Below, piece after piece: positions 1-8,136 of a stretch of DNA of 17,316 bases; positions within the stretch are counted from its first letter, which is position 1; every line of letters begins with the position of its first letter. Source of the stretch: Candidatus Omnitrophota bacterium (GTDB lineage: Bacteria > Omnitrophota > Gorgyraeia > Duberdicusellales > 4484-171); contig QNCE01000018.1 of NCBI GenBank assembly GCA_003644405.1, forward strand, positions 1 to 17,316, given 5' to 3'. Made by a program: the position numbers and the translations under genes. Under the pieces are notes generated by a model. The model had not been told where the DNA came from and ran no database searches. It worked only from the letters and a program-made list of their open reading frames with translations.

Positions 1-1
1 C

Positions 2-694
2 AACCTTTTACGAGAAAAAGAAAAGGAGGTCGCCACCTTAAAAGATAAGTTAGAAGAGCTAGATACCCTTAAGAAGAAGCTAAATGAAGCTAGGAAGGAA
101 AAGGATGCGCTTTCTAAGATGCTTAAGGAAAAAGAAAGAAATATGGATAACTATGCCTCACAGATTGAGGAACTAAAAAAAGCATTAAAGGGAGCTAACA
201 AAAAGATAGAAAACTTTGCCAACCTTCTAAAAGAAAAGAAAAAGGAAATCGCTAGCTTAAAAGAGAAATTAAAAGAGTTAGATACCCTTAAAGAGGAGTT
301 AGAAGAGGTAAAGAAAGCAAAAGAAAAACTCTCTCAGGATATGAAAGAAAAAGAAAAAATTATAAGTAACTATACATCTCAGATTAAGGAGTTAAAGAAA
401 ACATTAAAAGAAATGAATATTCTTAAGAAGAATCTAGATGAAGCTAGAAAGGAAAAGGATGTGCTTTCTAAGAAGCTGAAAAAGAAAGAAAAAAGTATAA
501 CCGGCTATATCTCTCAAATTGAAAAGCTAAAGAAAGACTTAGAGAGTGCTGCTCAGGAGATAAAAGAAACAACCAATCTTCTGAAAGAAAAAGAAAGAGA
601 AATCACTACTTTAAAACAAGAAGTGAAGGAAATAGCTACTCTTAGAAAAAAACTGGAAGAGGCGAGAAGAAAAGCTCCTGATCAAAAAGAAAAA
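2..694 (+). repeat. Imperfect coding repeats inside the coiled-coil gene
   Basis: A 73-residue (219-nt) unit is repeated within the gene. GATACCCTTAA occurs at about 61-71 and again at about 281-291. A stretch from GAAGCTAG to CTTTCTAAG near 87-119 recurs near 441-473 with only about two base differences. Identity at DNA level, beyond the shared amino-acid bias, indicates duplication rather than only convergent coiled-coil composition. Confidence 0.7.
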
Positions 695-895
695 ATATCC
701 TATCTTACCCAACGTTTAAAAAGTTTAGAGGAAGAAAACGATGCTCTCCTTAAAGCCATCGAAGATAAACAGACGAAGTTTAACAAAGAAAGAAATGATC
801 TTCTAGAAAAATTAAAAGATAAGGATACACAGATACAAAGACTAAAAGAAACAATCCAAAGGATTATTCAACGCATAGAAGAACTCTCCTTTTAA
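2..895 (+). CDS. Coiled-coil repeat protein, 3' part only
   Basis: The reading frame is open from base 2 to the TAA at 893-895, so the true start lies left of the window. An ATG at 119 is internal, because the same coiled-coil pattern continues upstream of it. The visible 297 residues are almost entirely Lys, Glu, Leu and Ile with a heptad-like spacing, and there is no signal peptide or membrane segment in this part. The protein is internally repetitive. A unit beginning NLLREKEKE at base 2 recurs as NLLKEKKKE at base 221 (73 residues later) and as NLLKEKERE at base 575. A Y-x-SQI motif occurs three times. Function is unknown; SMC-like, myosin-like or structural coiled-coil annotations would be composition artefacts. 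It is the only plus-strand gene and converges on the long minus-strand operon. Confidence 0.85.
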   Translation, partial: NLLREKEKEVATLKDKLEELDTLKKKLNEARKEKDALSKMLKEKERNMDNYASQIEELKKALKGANKKIENFANLLKEKKKEIASLKEKLKELDTLKEELEEVKKAKEKLSQDMKEKEKIISNYTSQIKELKKTLKEMNILKKNLDEARKEKDVLSKKLKKKEKSITGYISQIEKLKKDLESAAQEIKETTNLLKEKEREITTLKQEVKEIATLRKKLEEARRKAPDQKEKISYLTQRLKSLEEENDALLKAIEDKQTKFNKERNDLLEKLKDKDTQIQRLKETIQRIIQRIEELSF

Positions 896-938
896 ACTTA
901 AGAGCCTATCCGTGTTTAAATTCTTCCACCCCCAAAAC

Positions 939-1124
939 TCAGATACGAAAGAAAAAATCTATGAAGGGGTCTTCAAACTTTTTAGAAATCTTCTTATAGT
1001 AGAAACTAAGGTAAATAAAGATTATTCCTGTAAAGATTAAAATCAGAGCCACAATTAAAGAAAGTAGAGGGGGATAAATTGCGATTACAATACCTGCTAA
1101 AATCAAAATAATCCCTAAAACCAT
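939..1124 (-). CDS. Small two-helix membrane protein, DUF3096-like
   Basis: A 61-residue protein with two hydrophobic helices, about residues 2-18 and 22-42, followed by a basic/aromatic tail (YYKKISKKFEDPFIDFFF). The pattern LILAGIxxxIYPPLLSLIVALxLIFTGI resembles DUF3096, a family of tiny membrane proteins of unknown function with a Gly-rich first helix and a Pro-Leu turn. The ATG start is well supported by an AAGGAGG Shine-Dalgarno at 1129-1135, five bases upstream. It begins 13 bases after the RluA-like gene and is the last gene of the minus-strand run. The family assignment is from memory of the consensus. Confidence 0.75.
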   Translation of the reverse strand: MVLGIILILAGIVIAIYPPLLSLIVALILIFTGIIFIYLSFYYKKISKKFEDPFIDFFFRI

Positions 1125-1128
1125 AAAA

Positions 1129-1135
1129 CCTCCTT
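1129..1135 (-). promoter_or_regulatory. Strong Shine-Dalgarno for the DUF3096-like gene
   Basis: Read on the minus strand the bases are AAGGAGG, five bases before the ATG at 1122-1124. The site lies immediately after the RluA-like stop codon, so the small gene has its own efficient initiation site within the operon. Confidence 0.8.
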
Positions 1136-1137
1136 CC

Positions 1138-1818
1138 TTATACTTTTAAGGGATAAAGAGAATATTTTTTAAGGAACTCCTCCATATCTTGAGGTAAATT
1201 AATTTTAAAACTAATTCTTCTTCTCATTACAGGATGGACGAAACTAATAAAAAATGCATGCAGGGCTAATCGATTAAAATTTACTTTTCTTCCTAAAACA
1301 TAGAAATCACGCCTGAAAGCATACTTATCTTCTCCTAAAATAGGATGCCCTATATGAGCAAGTTGGATTCTCAACTGATTAGTTCTCCCTGTAATAGGCT
1401 TTAACTTCACCACTGTAAAGTAATCGGACCTCTTCATCACTTTATAGATAGTAATTGCTTCTTTTGGTTTTTCTCCGAAAATCTTCCCTTCTTTATCTAG
1501 AATATAACCTTTTAGAAAACCTCCTCTTTTAGATAACTTCCCTCTCACAAAGGCAATATACCGTTTCTCTACCTTGCGCCTACGAAATTCCTCAGCGATC
1601 ACTTTCTGTACGGATTTATTCTTAGCATAAATAATTAAACCTGTAGTTTCCCTATCAAGTCTATGGCAAGGGAAAATCCTTTTTCCTAGTTTCTCTTGTA
1701 AGAGAGTAGTTAAAGTAATTTTCTCTCCTTTGGGAGTAGGCTGAATTAGAAGCTTAGCTATCTTGTTTACAACCAATAGATGGGTATCTTGGAACACAAT
1801 CTCGAAGGGTTTCTTCAT
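1138..1818 (-). CDS. RluA-family pseudouridine synthase
   Basis: Predicted to isomerise uridine to pseudouridine in rRNA or tRNA in the cytoplasm. The catalytic signature CHRLDRETTGLIIYAK is at residues 51-66, with Asp55 as the expected nucleophile. Further family blocks are KRYIAFVRG, PITGRTNQLRIQLAHIGHPILGEDKY and RLALHAFFISFVHPV. At 226 residues it is short: there is no N-terminal S4 RNA-binding domain, and the protein starts directly at the catalytic fold (FEIVFQDTHLLVVNK). The usual NKPxG of motif I reads NKIAK here, so the conserved Pro and Gly are lost. Its ATG overlaps the stop of the acyl-CoA ligase by four bases, indicating translational coupling. The exact target (RluA, RluC or RluD type) cannot be told from the sequence. 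Confidence 0.93.
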   Translation of the reverse strand: MKKPFEIVFQDTHLLVVNKIAKLLIQPTPKGEKITLTTLLQEKLGKRIFPCHRLDRETTGLIIYAKNKSVQKVIAEEFRRRKVEKRYIAFVRGKLSKRGGFLKGYILDKEGKIFGEKPKEAITIYKVMKRSDYFTVVKLKPITGRTNQLRIQLAHIGHPILGEDKYAFRRDFYVLGRKVNFNRLALHAFFISFVHPVMRRRISFKINLPQDMEEFLKKYSLYPLKV

Positions 1819-3380
1819 CTAAAAATATCAATTACCTCTTTCTGTAGTTCTCTTTTTAAAATTTTACCTGAGGGACTTTTAGGAAAAGAATCCTTGAAAA
1901 TCACTTTTAAAGGAACTTTATAAGAGGCTAAATTAGCCCTTAAATATTCTAAAATCTCTTGAGTAGAAAGGTTTTTTTCTTTTTTTACTATAAATACTAA
2001 AGGAACTTCTCCCCGTCGGGAATGAGGAACACCTACGCAAGCTACTTCTTTTACCTTAGGATGCTTGTAAAGAAGGTTCTCAATCTCCTTAGGATAAACA
2101 TTAAGCCCTCTTACATTTATCATCTCTTTTATTCGGCCCATGATATAAATATACCCTTCATCATCAAGCTTAGCTATATCTCCTGTATGAAGCCATCCCT
2201 CTCTTAAAACTTGTTTGGTTTCCTCCTCTAGTTTATAATAACCTTTCATTATATTATCCCCTTTTATTAAAAGCTCACCTATTTGATTAGGGGGAAGAGG
2301 TCTACCTCCTTTGTCTACAACTTTAACTTGAACCGAAGGTAAAGGTAATCCCACGGATCCAGGTATTCTTTTTCCTTTCAAGGGATTAAGAGAAACTACC
2401 GGAGAAGCCTCAGTAAGGCCATATCCTTCCAATAGAGGAATCCTGAATTTACTCTCAAATTTTTTTAAAACATAAGAAGGCAGGGATGCTGCTCCAGAAA
2501 TACAAAGTCTTACCGGATTCAAAAGATAACTTAAGAAGAGTTTATACTTAGGAATTTTTAATTCACTCAAGATATTAAACACAGAAGGGATACCCACAAA
2601 TATTGTTATTCTATTTTTGAAAATTGCTCTTATTACTCTCTTAAAGGGTCTTACCGCCCGCGTAATTACTATTTTTGCTCCACAAGATAAAGGAAGAAGC
2701 ATACATACGGTAGAAGCGAAAGAGTGAAACAAAGGAAGAATACAGATGAAGCAATCTCTTTTTGTTATTTTTATCACTTCTCCACATCCCCTAATATTAG
2801 AGAGTAAATTTTTGTGTGTAAGAAGTGTTCCCTTGGGTCTTCCTGTAGTACCTGAAGTATATATGATTTCGGCTATATCCTCCGGGTGTATAGGAATTTC
2901 CTTTTTTAGCGGCTCCCTAGTATTTACTAAACTATAAAAATCCAAAATATTACTCTGGTGTTTAGAAGAAGAAACACAGATAATAAATTTTAATGAGTCT
3001 AGACGCCAGAGAATATTTTCAGCCTCCTCTAATTTGTCTATAGAAGTAATAAGGACCTTTGTTCCAGAATCCTCAATTACAAATTTTGCTTCCTCTCTTT
3101 TAAACATACTGTTTATAGGACAGACTATCCCTCCTGCTATAATGATCCCAAAGAAAGAGTATACAAATTCAGGCACATTAGGTAACCAGATACATACTTT
3201 ATCTGATTTACCTATCCCTAAATTTGAAAGGACTTGAGCTACTCTTTGAGAAGTATCTAAAACCTGAGAGTAACTAACTTTTCTTCTGCCAAATACTAAG
3301 GCAATCCTTTTACCATACTTAGAGGCGTTCTTTTCTAACATCTCTCTTAAATTAGAAAAATTAGCTATTTTCTTTCTCAT
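1815..3380 (-). CDS. Long-chain-type acyl-CoA synthetase (AMP-forming)
   Basis: A member of the ANL adenylating superfamily that activates a carboxylic acid with ATP to an acyl-AMP and then to an acyl-CoA. The motifs are in order: the phosphate-binding loop IIYTSGTTGRPKG (172-184), LPLFHS (215-220), EGYGLTEASP (318-327), GWLHTGD (395-401), GRIKEMINVRGLNVYPKEIE (415-434) and the C-terminal lysine motif PKSPSGKILKRE (500-511, Lys506). The full length of 521 residues is normal, and no membrane segment is evident. It resembles FadD-like ligases, but chain length cannot be read from sequence. No beta-oxidation genes are adjacent. It overlaps both neighbours by four bases and so is co-translated with the polynucleotide-kinase-like gene and the RluA-like gene. 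Confidence 0.93.
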   Translation of the reverse strand: MRKKIANFSNLREMLEKNASKYGKRIALVFGRRKVSYSQVLDTSQRVAQVLSNLGIGKSDKVCIWLPNVPEFVYSFFGIIIAGGIVCPINSMFKREEAKFVIEDSGTKVLITSIDKLEEAENILWRLDSLKFIICVSSSKHQSNILDFYSLVNTREPLKKEIPIHPEDIAEIIYTSGTTGRPKGTLLTHKNLLSNIRGCGEVIKITKRDCFICILPLFHSFASTVCMLLPLSCGAKIVITRAVRPFKRVIRAIFKNRITIFVGIPSVFNILSELKIPKYKLFLSYLLNPVRLCISGAASLPSYVLKKFESKFRIPLLEGYGLTEASPVVSLNPLKGKRIPGSVGLPLPSVQVKVVDKGGRPLPPNQIGELLIKGDNIMKGYYKLEEETKQVLREGWLHTGDIAKLDDEGYIYIMGRIKEMINVRGLNVYPKEIENLLYKHPKVKEVACVGVPHSRRGEVPLVFIVKKEKNLSTQEILEYLRANLASYKVPLKVIFKDSFPKSPSGKILKRELQKEVIDIFR

Positions 3381-4174
3381 AATGATTCAGGAATAATTAT
3401 AGAAGAAGGTCTAAGATAACTTACTTTACCTCTAAATGGGGGAGCAATAATCTCTATGCGAGAATTAAATTTCCTTTTAACTAATCCTAAAGCTAAAGTA
3501 GTAAACTCTCTATCTAAGAGACCTATCACCATATTAGAAGAAAAGTAAGAAGAACGAACCTTAAAAGATAAAGAATGTGCTTTTTTAAAATATGCTCTAA
3601 AAAGTTTTAGTCGAAATTCAGCTCTTTCTCTTTTTGACTTCCTTTTTACCTTCACTGATTTCTTCAGAGTATATAAAGTGATAGAACTCTTGGAAAAATT
3701 GTCCAAAATATAACTTAACTCTCTCCTTTTAGTAATAGCAATAATTACCTCTGGACTTATTAGTCTAATTTTAAGAACTTTAAGAGACTGAGCTGCTATA
3801 GGACGAATGTACCCTGTAGTATTTATTACAATAAATTCTGCTTGTTTAAGAGCCTTCTCTAATACTATCTTAGTAGAAGCTAAATGAAAAATTTCTACTC
3901 CTGCAGGAGAAAGAGAACCTACAAAATCTATTATGTCGGGGATAATTAAACTCGAAGATGAGGATATCTTATCTCCTCTAGTGAAAACTTTAAAGCTTAC
4001 ACATCCTGGTGGACCCACTGCAGATTGTCCTAAGTCGGTACAGAGAAACCCTATCTTCCTGTGGTATTTTAAGGCCTCTTTTATCAAACTAAATGCTAGA
4101 TAAGTCTTACCCGTATCTACGTCTCCTAGAATAAGAACCTTACACTTCTGTTTCTTAAGGAAAGAAAAACGCAC
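3377..4174 (-). CDS. CLP1/GRC3-like polynucleotide 5'-hydroxyl kinase
   Basis: A P-loop protein of 265 residues. Walker A GDVDTGKT is at residues 17-24 with Lys23 and Thr24. It is followed by DLGQSAVGPPG at 47-57, which matches the D-x-GQ-x(4)-PG motif of the CLP1/GRC3/NOL9 kinases that phosphorylate 5'-OH ends of RNA or DNA. The next block, VINTTGYIRP (about 135-144), fits the Walker B-adjacent TTGW-type motif of the family. The C-terminal half is a basic, strand-rich domain without a recognised name. Start choice: GTG at 4172-4174 is used because no ATG precedes the P-loop in frame; the AGAAGGG before it is unusually close. It ends in a four-base overlap with the acyl-CoA ligase and begins 21 bases after nrdJ. 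CLP1-like kinases are best known from eukaryotes and archaea. The substrate here is unknown. Confidence 0.8.
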   Translation of the reverse strand: MRFSFLKKQKCKVLILGDVDTGKTYLAFSLIKEALKYHRKIGFLCTDLGQSAVGPPGCVSFKVFTRGDKISSSSSLIIPDIIDFVGSLSPAGVEIFHLASTKIVLEKALKQAEFIVINTTGYIRPIAAQSLKVLKIRLISPEVIIAITKRRELSYILDNFSKSSITLYTLKKSVKVKRKSKRERAEFRLKLFRAYFKKAHSLSFKVRSSYFSSNMVIGLLDREFTTLALGLVKRKFNSRIEIIAPPFRGKVSYLRPSSIIIPESL

Positions 4175-4195
4175 CCCTTCTCTATTATTTATAAT

Positions 4196-6277
4196 TTAGC
4201 TGCCACAGATATGGGAAAAACATCCTCCAGCATACCCCTGAACTACTTCTACAGGTTCATTCTCTCTAGAACCTAAAGTTAACACTTGGTCTTTTCTGCT
4301 TCCGTAACGGTAAACTGTAATGCCCTTTAACTTAAACTGATAAGCTTTAAGATAGATTGCTTTTACATCTTCGGGGCTAGCATGGGAGGGAAGGTTTATT
4401 GTTTTAGAAACTGCGTTATCTACAAATTTTTGAAAGGCAGCTTGAATTTTGAGGTGGTCTAAAGGAGAAATGTCAAAAGTAGTAAGAAAAATTCTCTTTA
4501 AAAGATGAGGGACCTTTGCTTCTTTTAAACTGGCCAATCCGTGAATGCGATACATAAGCTCTTTAGAATAAATACCCTCTTCTCTAGCCACTTCTTCCAC
4601 TAAGGGATTAATCTCTAGTAATTTAGCTCCTCCTAAAACATTCCTTACGAAGCTTAATGCAAATAGAGGCTCAATCCCTGAAGAACAGCCAGCAATAATA
4701 CTGATTGTACCTGTGGGAGCAATACTATTTAAAGTAGCATTTCTTAATCTTAAATTTTTCTTTCTGTAGATAGAAAGCCTCCAGTTAGAAAATACCCCTC
4801 TTTCCTTAGCTAATTGAGAAGATGCCTCTAAAGAAACACCTCTTATGAACCTCATAAGCTTAGTAGAAAAATCTACTGCTTCTTTGGAAGCATAAGGTAT
4901 CCGGAGTTTTACCAGAGCATCAGCAAAACCCATCACACCCAACCCAACTTTTCTATTTTTAATAGTAATCTCTTTAATTTCTTTAAGGGGGTAATTGTTT
5001 ACCTCAATTACATTATCCAAAAATCTTATCCCTAAATGGATGACCTCTTTAAGTCTTGCCCAATCCATTTTTTTATCTTTTACAAATTTAGAAAGATTTA
5101 TAGACCCTAAGTTGCAAGACTCATAATTCAAGAGAGGAACTTCTCCGCAAGGGTTAGTGGCTCCAATTTTTCCTAAACTTTTTAAAGGATGAGCTCTATT
5201 AATAGTATCTAAAAATACTAGCCCTGGATCTCCACACTTGTAAGCAGAAAATGTTATAGCAGAAAAAAGTTCCTTAGCTTTTATTTTTCTTACACACTTT
5301 TTAGTGCGGGGATTAATAAGTTCAAATTTTTTATTATATTTTAAAGCATCCATAAACTTATTGGTAACTCCGCAAGAAAGATTAAAATTAGAGAAGGATA
5401 CACCGTCTAACTTTGCCTCTACAAATTCCACTATATCAGGATGATCTATCCTTAAAACTGCCATGTTAGCGCCTCTACGTCTCCCTCCCTGAACGATAAC
5501 CGATGTAGCAGTATCAAATATTCTCATAAATGATACCGGCCCAGAGGACCTCCCTTTAGTAGAGAAAACGCAATCTCCCTGTGGTCTAAGAAAAGAAAAA
5601 TCAAAGCCTGTCCCTCCTCCTGTTTTATGGATGATCCCCATTGCTTTTAACGAATCGAAAATTTCCTCCATAGAATCACCTACAGGTAAAACAAAACAAG
5701 CAGAGAGTTGTCCTACCCCAGTTCCTGCATTCATCAAAGTGGGGGAATTAGGAAGGAACTCTAAATTAACCATAGTATTATAAAATTTCTCCTGTATTAA
5801 CTCCTCTTTGCTGGAATCAAAATTTCTTTCTGCGCTAGCCACAAATTTAGCTACTCGCTCAAATAGCTGCTTAGGAGTTTCTATCACTCTTTGGTTTTTG
5901 TCTCTCAACAGATATCTATCTCTTAAAACTTCTATAGCATTTAAAGATAACTTAAGCTCATCTTTTACGCCAAGCTTACTTTTAATTAATCTCACCTCTT
6001 GACGATACCTCCTGTAAAGGATATAGGCTTTTGCTACCTCCGTATAACCTAATCTCATAAGAGCTTCTTCAACAATATCCTGAATTTTTTCTATCTCAAT
6101 AAAGCTTTTTCTGTACCGAGAAAGTTTATGCTTTACCAATTCAAAAGTTCTCTTTGCTAGATTCTGAGCCTCGCTTAAAGAATAAATCTCTTTTGCTGCT
6201 TTTAGAATAGCTCGGTAAATCCTTTCCCAATCAAAAGGTTCCTTCCTCTTATCTCTTTTAATAACCTCTCTTATCAT
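4196..6277 (-). CDS. nrdJ: Adenosylcobalamin-dependent (class II) ribonucleotide reductase
   Basis: Reduces ribonucleotides to deoxyribonucleotides using a B12-generated thiyl radical, without oxygen. An N-terminal ATP-cone (about residues 1-95, IKRDKRKEPFDWERI) suggests allosteric activity control. The catalytic barrel carries the redox cysteine in LSACFVLPVG (Cys194), the NPCGE motif (375-379: thiyl Cys377, Asn375, Glu379) and the second redox cysteine in YESCNLGSIN (Cys388). The 11-residue spacing from thiyl to redox cysteine agrees with Thermotoga NrdJ as remembered. PTGTISIIAGCSSGIEP (521-537) is the phosphate-binding region. The chain ends in GGCFSHICGS, a C-terminal cysteine pair (686, 691) suited to re-reduction. 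There is no nrdB or nrdG neighbour, consistent with class II, and no intein. The ATG start at 6277 has only a weak Shine-Dalgarno. At 693 residues it is shorter than the long forms with a C-terminal zinc finger. Confidence 0.96.
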   Translation of the reverse strand: MIREVIKRDKRKEPFDWERIYRAILKAAKEIYSLSEAQNLAKRTFELVKHKLSRYRKSFIEIEKIQDIVEEALMRLGYTEVAKAYILYRRYRQEVRLIKSKLGVKDELKLSLNAIEVLRDRYLLRDKNQRVIETPKQLFERVAKFVASAERNFDSSKEELIQEKFYNTMVNLEFLPNSPTLMNAGTGVGQLSACFVLPVGDSMEEIFDSLKAMGIIHKTGGGTGFDFSFLRPQGDCVFSTKGRSSGPVSFMRIFDTATSVIVQGGRRRGANMAVLRIDHPDIVEFVEAKLDGVSFSNFNLSCGVTNKFMDALKYNKKFELINPRTKKCVRKIKAKELFSAITFSAYKCGDPGLVFLDTINRAHPLKSLGKIGATNPCGEVPLLNYESCNLGSINLSKFVKDKKMDWARLKEVIHLGIRFLDNVIEVNNYPLKEIKEITIKNRKVGLGVMGFADALVKLRIPYASKEAVDFSTKLMRFIRGVSLEASSQLAKERGVFSNWRLSIYRKKNLRLRNATLNSIAPTGTISIIAGCSSGIEPLFALSFVRNVLGGAKLLEINPLVEEVAREEGIYSKELMYRIHGLASLKEAKVPHLLKRIFLTTFDISPLDHLKIQAAFQKFVDNAVSKTINLPSHASPEDVKAIYLKAYQFKLKGITVYRYGSRKDQVLTLGSRENEPVEVVQGYAGGCFSHICGS

Positions 6278-6301
6278 CTTTTATAGCTTTCTCTACTCAT
6301 A

Positions 6302-7078
6302 TTAACTCTTTGGTAAAGGAATTTCAAGATTAAACCCATCGTAGGCAAATTTTATATTTAACTTGGAATTGTTTCGTATCTTCTCCTCTAGAAGATGAGG
6401 TTTAGCTTTGAGCATACTCATTCCAAAGTGAGTAAAGATAGTCAATTTAGGCCTTAACTTCTCTGCTAACTTAAGTGCTTCTTCTAAACAGAGATGTTCG
6501 TATTCCTCCTTCTTCTGATAAAAAACTACATTCAAAATTAATACTGTAGAGTCCTTATAAGCCTCACTTAAATTCTCAAAGTATTTTGTATCTGACACCA
6601 GAGATATAACTTGGTCTTGAATCTTAAACTTTAACCCATAGGTCTCTACAGAATGGATATTCCTTACAGGAACTTCAAACCTCACATCTCCTATTTTGTA
6701 ATTTCCCTCTCTTAAAATTACGATTTCTTTTGGTAAATCTTTGACATAGGAAAAGATTACTCCTTCTTTTTCATCTAAAGCATCACGAGGAACAAAAACT
6801 ATCCCTCTTTTTCTAAAGCCTCCCTCGGTCATTGCTTCAATCATCACATTTATGTCATTAGAATGGTCGAGGTGTTTATGGGTTAGAATTATCCCATCTA
6901 AACTAGTAGGATCTAATTTAGGACGACTGCTATTACATCTCAGGAGAGCTCCCGGACCGGGATCAATCATTATATTAGTAGTCTTATAGTTGAACCATAA
7001 TCCTCCTGAGGAACGCAACTGTCTTATCATTACAAACCTTGCTCCTGCTGTTCCTAAAAATTTTATAAAACCCATCAC
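6302..7078 (-). CDS. Metallo-beta-lactamase-fold hydrolase (Lactamase_B_2 type)
   Basis: Residues LTHKHLDH (65-72) give the H-x-H-x-D-H zinc site (His67, His69, Asp71, His72). The remaining likely ligands are His142 in NIHSVETYG, Asp163 in SDTKYF and His217 in FTHFGMS. The N-terminus FLGTAGARF and the IDPGPGALL block (38-46) match cytoplasmic MBL proteins distantly related to RNase Z and PhnP-type phosphodiesterases. There is no signal peptide. The substrate is unknown; the RNase Z or phosphodiesterase kinship is an inference from fold and motif. The reading frame starts with GTG at 7078, immediately followed by ATG at 7075; the ATG is the likelier start. It lies between nrdJ (24 bases downstream) and the radical SAM gene (20 bases upstream). 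Confidence 0.85.
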   Translation of the reverse strand: MMGFIKFLGTAGARFVMIRQLRSSGGLWFNYKTTNIMIDPGPGALLRCNSSRPKLDPTSLDGIILTHKHLDHSNDINVMIEAMTEGGFRKRGIVFVPRDALDEKEGVIFSYVKDLPKEIVILREGNYKIGDVRFEVPVRNIHSVETYGLKFKIQDQVISLVSDTKYFENLSEAYKDSTVLILNVVFYQKKEEYEHLCLEEALKLAEKLRPKLTIFTHFGMSMLKAKPHLLEEKIRNNSKLNIKFAYDGFNLEIPLPKS

Positions 7079-7098
7079 TGCTTTTATTAGGTTTTAAC

Positions 7099-8136
7099 TT
7101 AGTAACAAATCCATGGTTTTGCTTTCGCAGGAATTTTCAACTTTTCCAATTTATCGAAGGAAGTTATTTTCCCTTCTTTCCGTAGTTTTAAGATTTGACT
7201 GGCTTTGTTCTTGCCTATCCCCGGGACCTTTATTAATTCCTCCCAGGAGGCTCTATTTACATTCACTGGATAAAGACTCTTATTTTTGAGAGCGAATGCT
7301 TCTTTAACATCTTTATCTAAAAGTAAATTTCCCTTCGCATCATAAGCAAGCCGAGAAGGTAAAAACCCATACTCACGGATAAGAAAATCGGCCTGATAAA
7401 GTCTTTTTATTCTCAAAGGACTAACTGGAACTAAACTCTCCAAAGGAGTACCTCTTATGGGAACAAATCCACTATAATAAACTCTTCTCAACTTCAAATT
7501 ACGATAAAGATAAAAACTCATAGTAAGGTATTCTCTGTCAGTAGCAGAAGTAGCCCCTACTACAAACTGAGTAGTGATTCCTGATTTCAATTTTTCATTC
7601 TCATTGATCCTACTTAGATATTTTAATCTCCGCATAAGGTCGTAATAAAGCTCTTTTTCCGAAGCCAAAGAAAGATCCTTTTGAGTGGGAAACTCTAAAT
7701 TTATAGATAACCTATCAGCATATTTAAACAACTCTCTTATGAGAGCAAAGTCTGAACCTGGTAAAATCTTAGCATGGAGGTAACCCTTATACTCCATTTT
7801 TTTTCTTAAAATGATCAAAGTCTCTAATATCTGCTCTTGAGAAAAGTCCGCATTTCTGTAAAGAGCATTAGAAACAAATAATCCCTCTACTAACTTCTTA
7901 CTATAAAGATTCATGAAATATCTACTTAAATTCTTGGGAGAGATAGAGAATCTTAAGCAGTTAGTATCTCTATTGTTGGCACAGTAACTGCACTTCCCCT
8001 GACAACGATTAGTTAAGAGAATTTTTAAAATGGGTCTTATCTTCCCCGCTTTGGCAGGGTAAATAAAATCCCTTAAGCTATCCTCTTCTACTTTGGCTCT
8101 TTTTATAAGAAAGGATGTAGCGTTTGAACTCATCAC
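7099..8136 (-). CDS. Radical SAM protein with C-terminal HhH, putative DNA modification/repair
   Basis: The cluster-binding motif is C-x3-C-x2-C at Cys45, Cys49 and Cys52 (NRCQGKCSYCANNRD), with a further Cys60. The pattern KILLTNRCQGKCSYCANN and the later blocks (YLHAKILPGSD, RLSINLEFPT, TTQFVVGATSATDREYL, YYSGFVPIRGTPLE) match the family annotated as putative DNA modification/repair radical SAM protein, which is usually linked to a UDG-like protein. The last 57 residues (about 289-345) hold a helix-hairpin-helix with VPGIGKNKASQIL, as in DNA-binding proteins. The start is GTG at 8136 or ATG at 8133. Both lie inside the DUF523 gene, giving a long overlap of 56-59 bases, and no later start precedes the cysteine motif. 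No UDG-like partner is seen in the window. The reaction is unknown. Confidence 0.9.
   Translation of the reverse strand: MMSSNATSFLIKRAKVEEDSLRDFIYPAKAGKIRPILKILLTNRCQGKCSYCANNRDTNCLRFSISPKNLSRYFMNLYSKKLVEGLFVSNALYRNADFSQEQILETLIILRKKMEYKGYLHAKILPGSDFALIRELFKYADRLSINLEFPTQKDLSLASEKELYYDLMRRLKYLSRINENEKLKSGITTQFVVGATSATDREYLTMSFYLYRNLKLRRVYYSGFVPIRGTPLESLVPVSPLRIKRLYQADFLIREYGFLPSRLAYDAKGNLLLDKDVKEAFALKNKSLYPVNVNRASWEELIKVPGIGKNKASQILKLRKEGKITSFDKLEKLKIPAKAKPWICY

Noticed and set aside
896..938. Terminator between the convergent coiled-coil and DUF3096-like genes
   Set aside because: The 43-base gap has no stem of useful length followed by a T-tract on either strand.
2022..3237. Three plus-strand open frames opposite the acyl-CoA ligase
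   Set aside because: They are antisense to a complete, motif-rich gene, have no family resemblance and look like mirror frames of AT-rich coding DNA.
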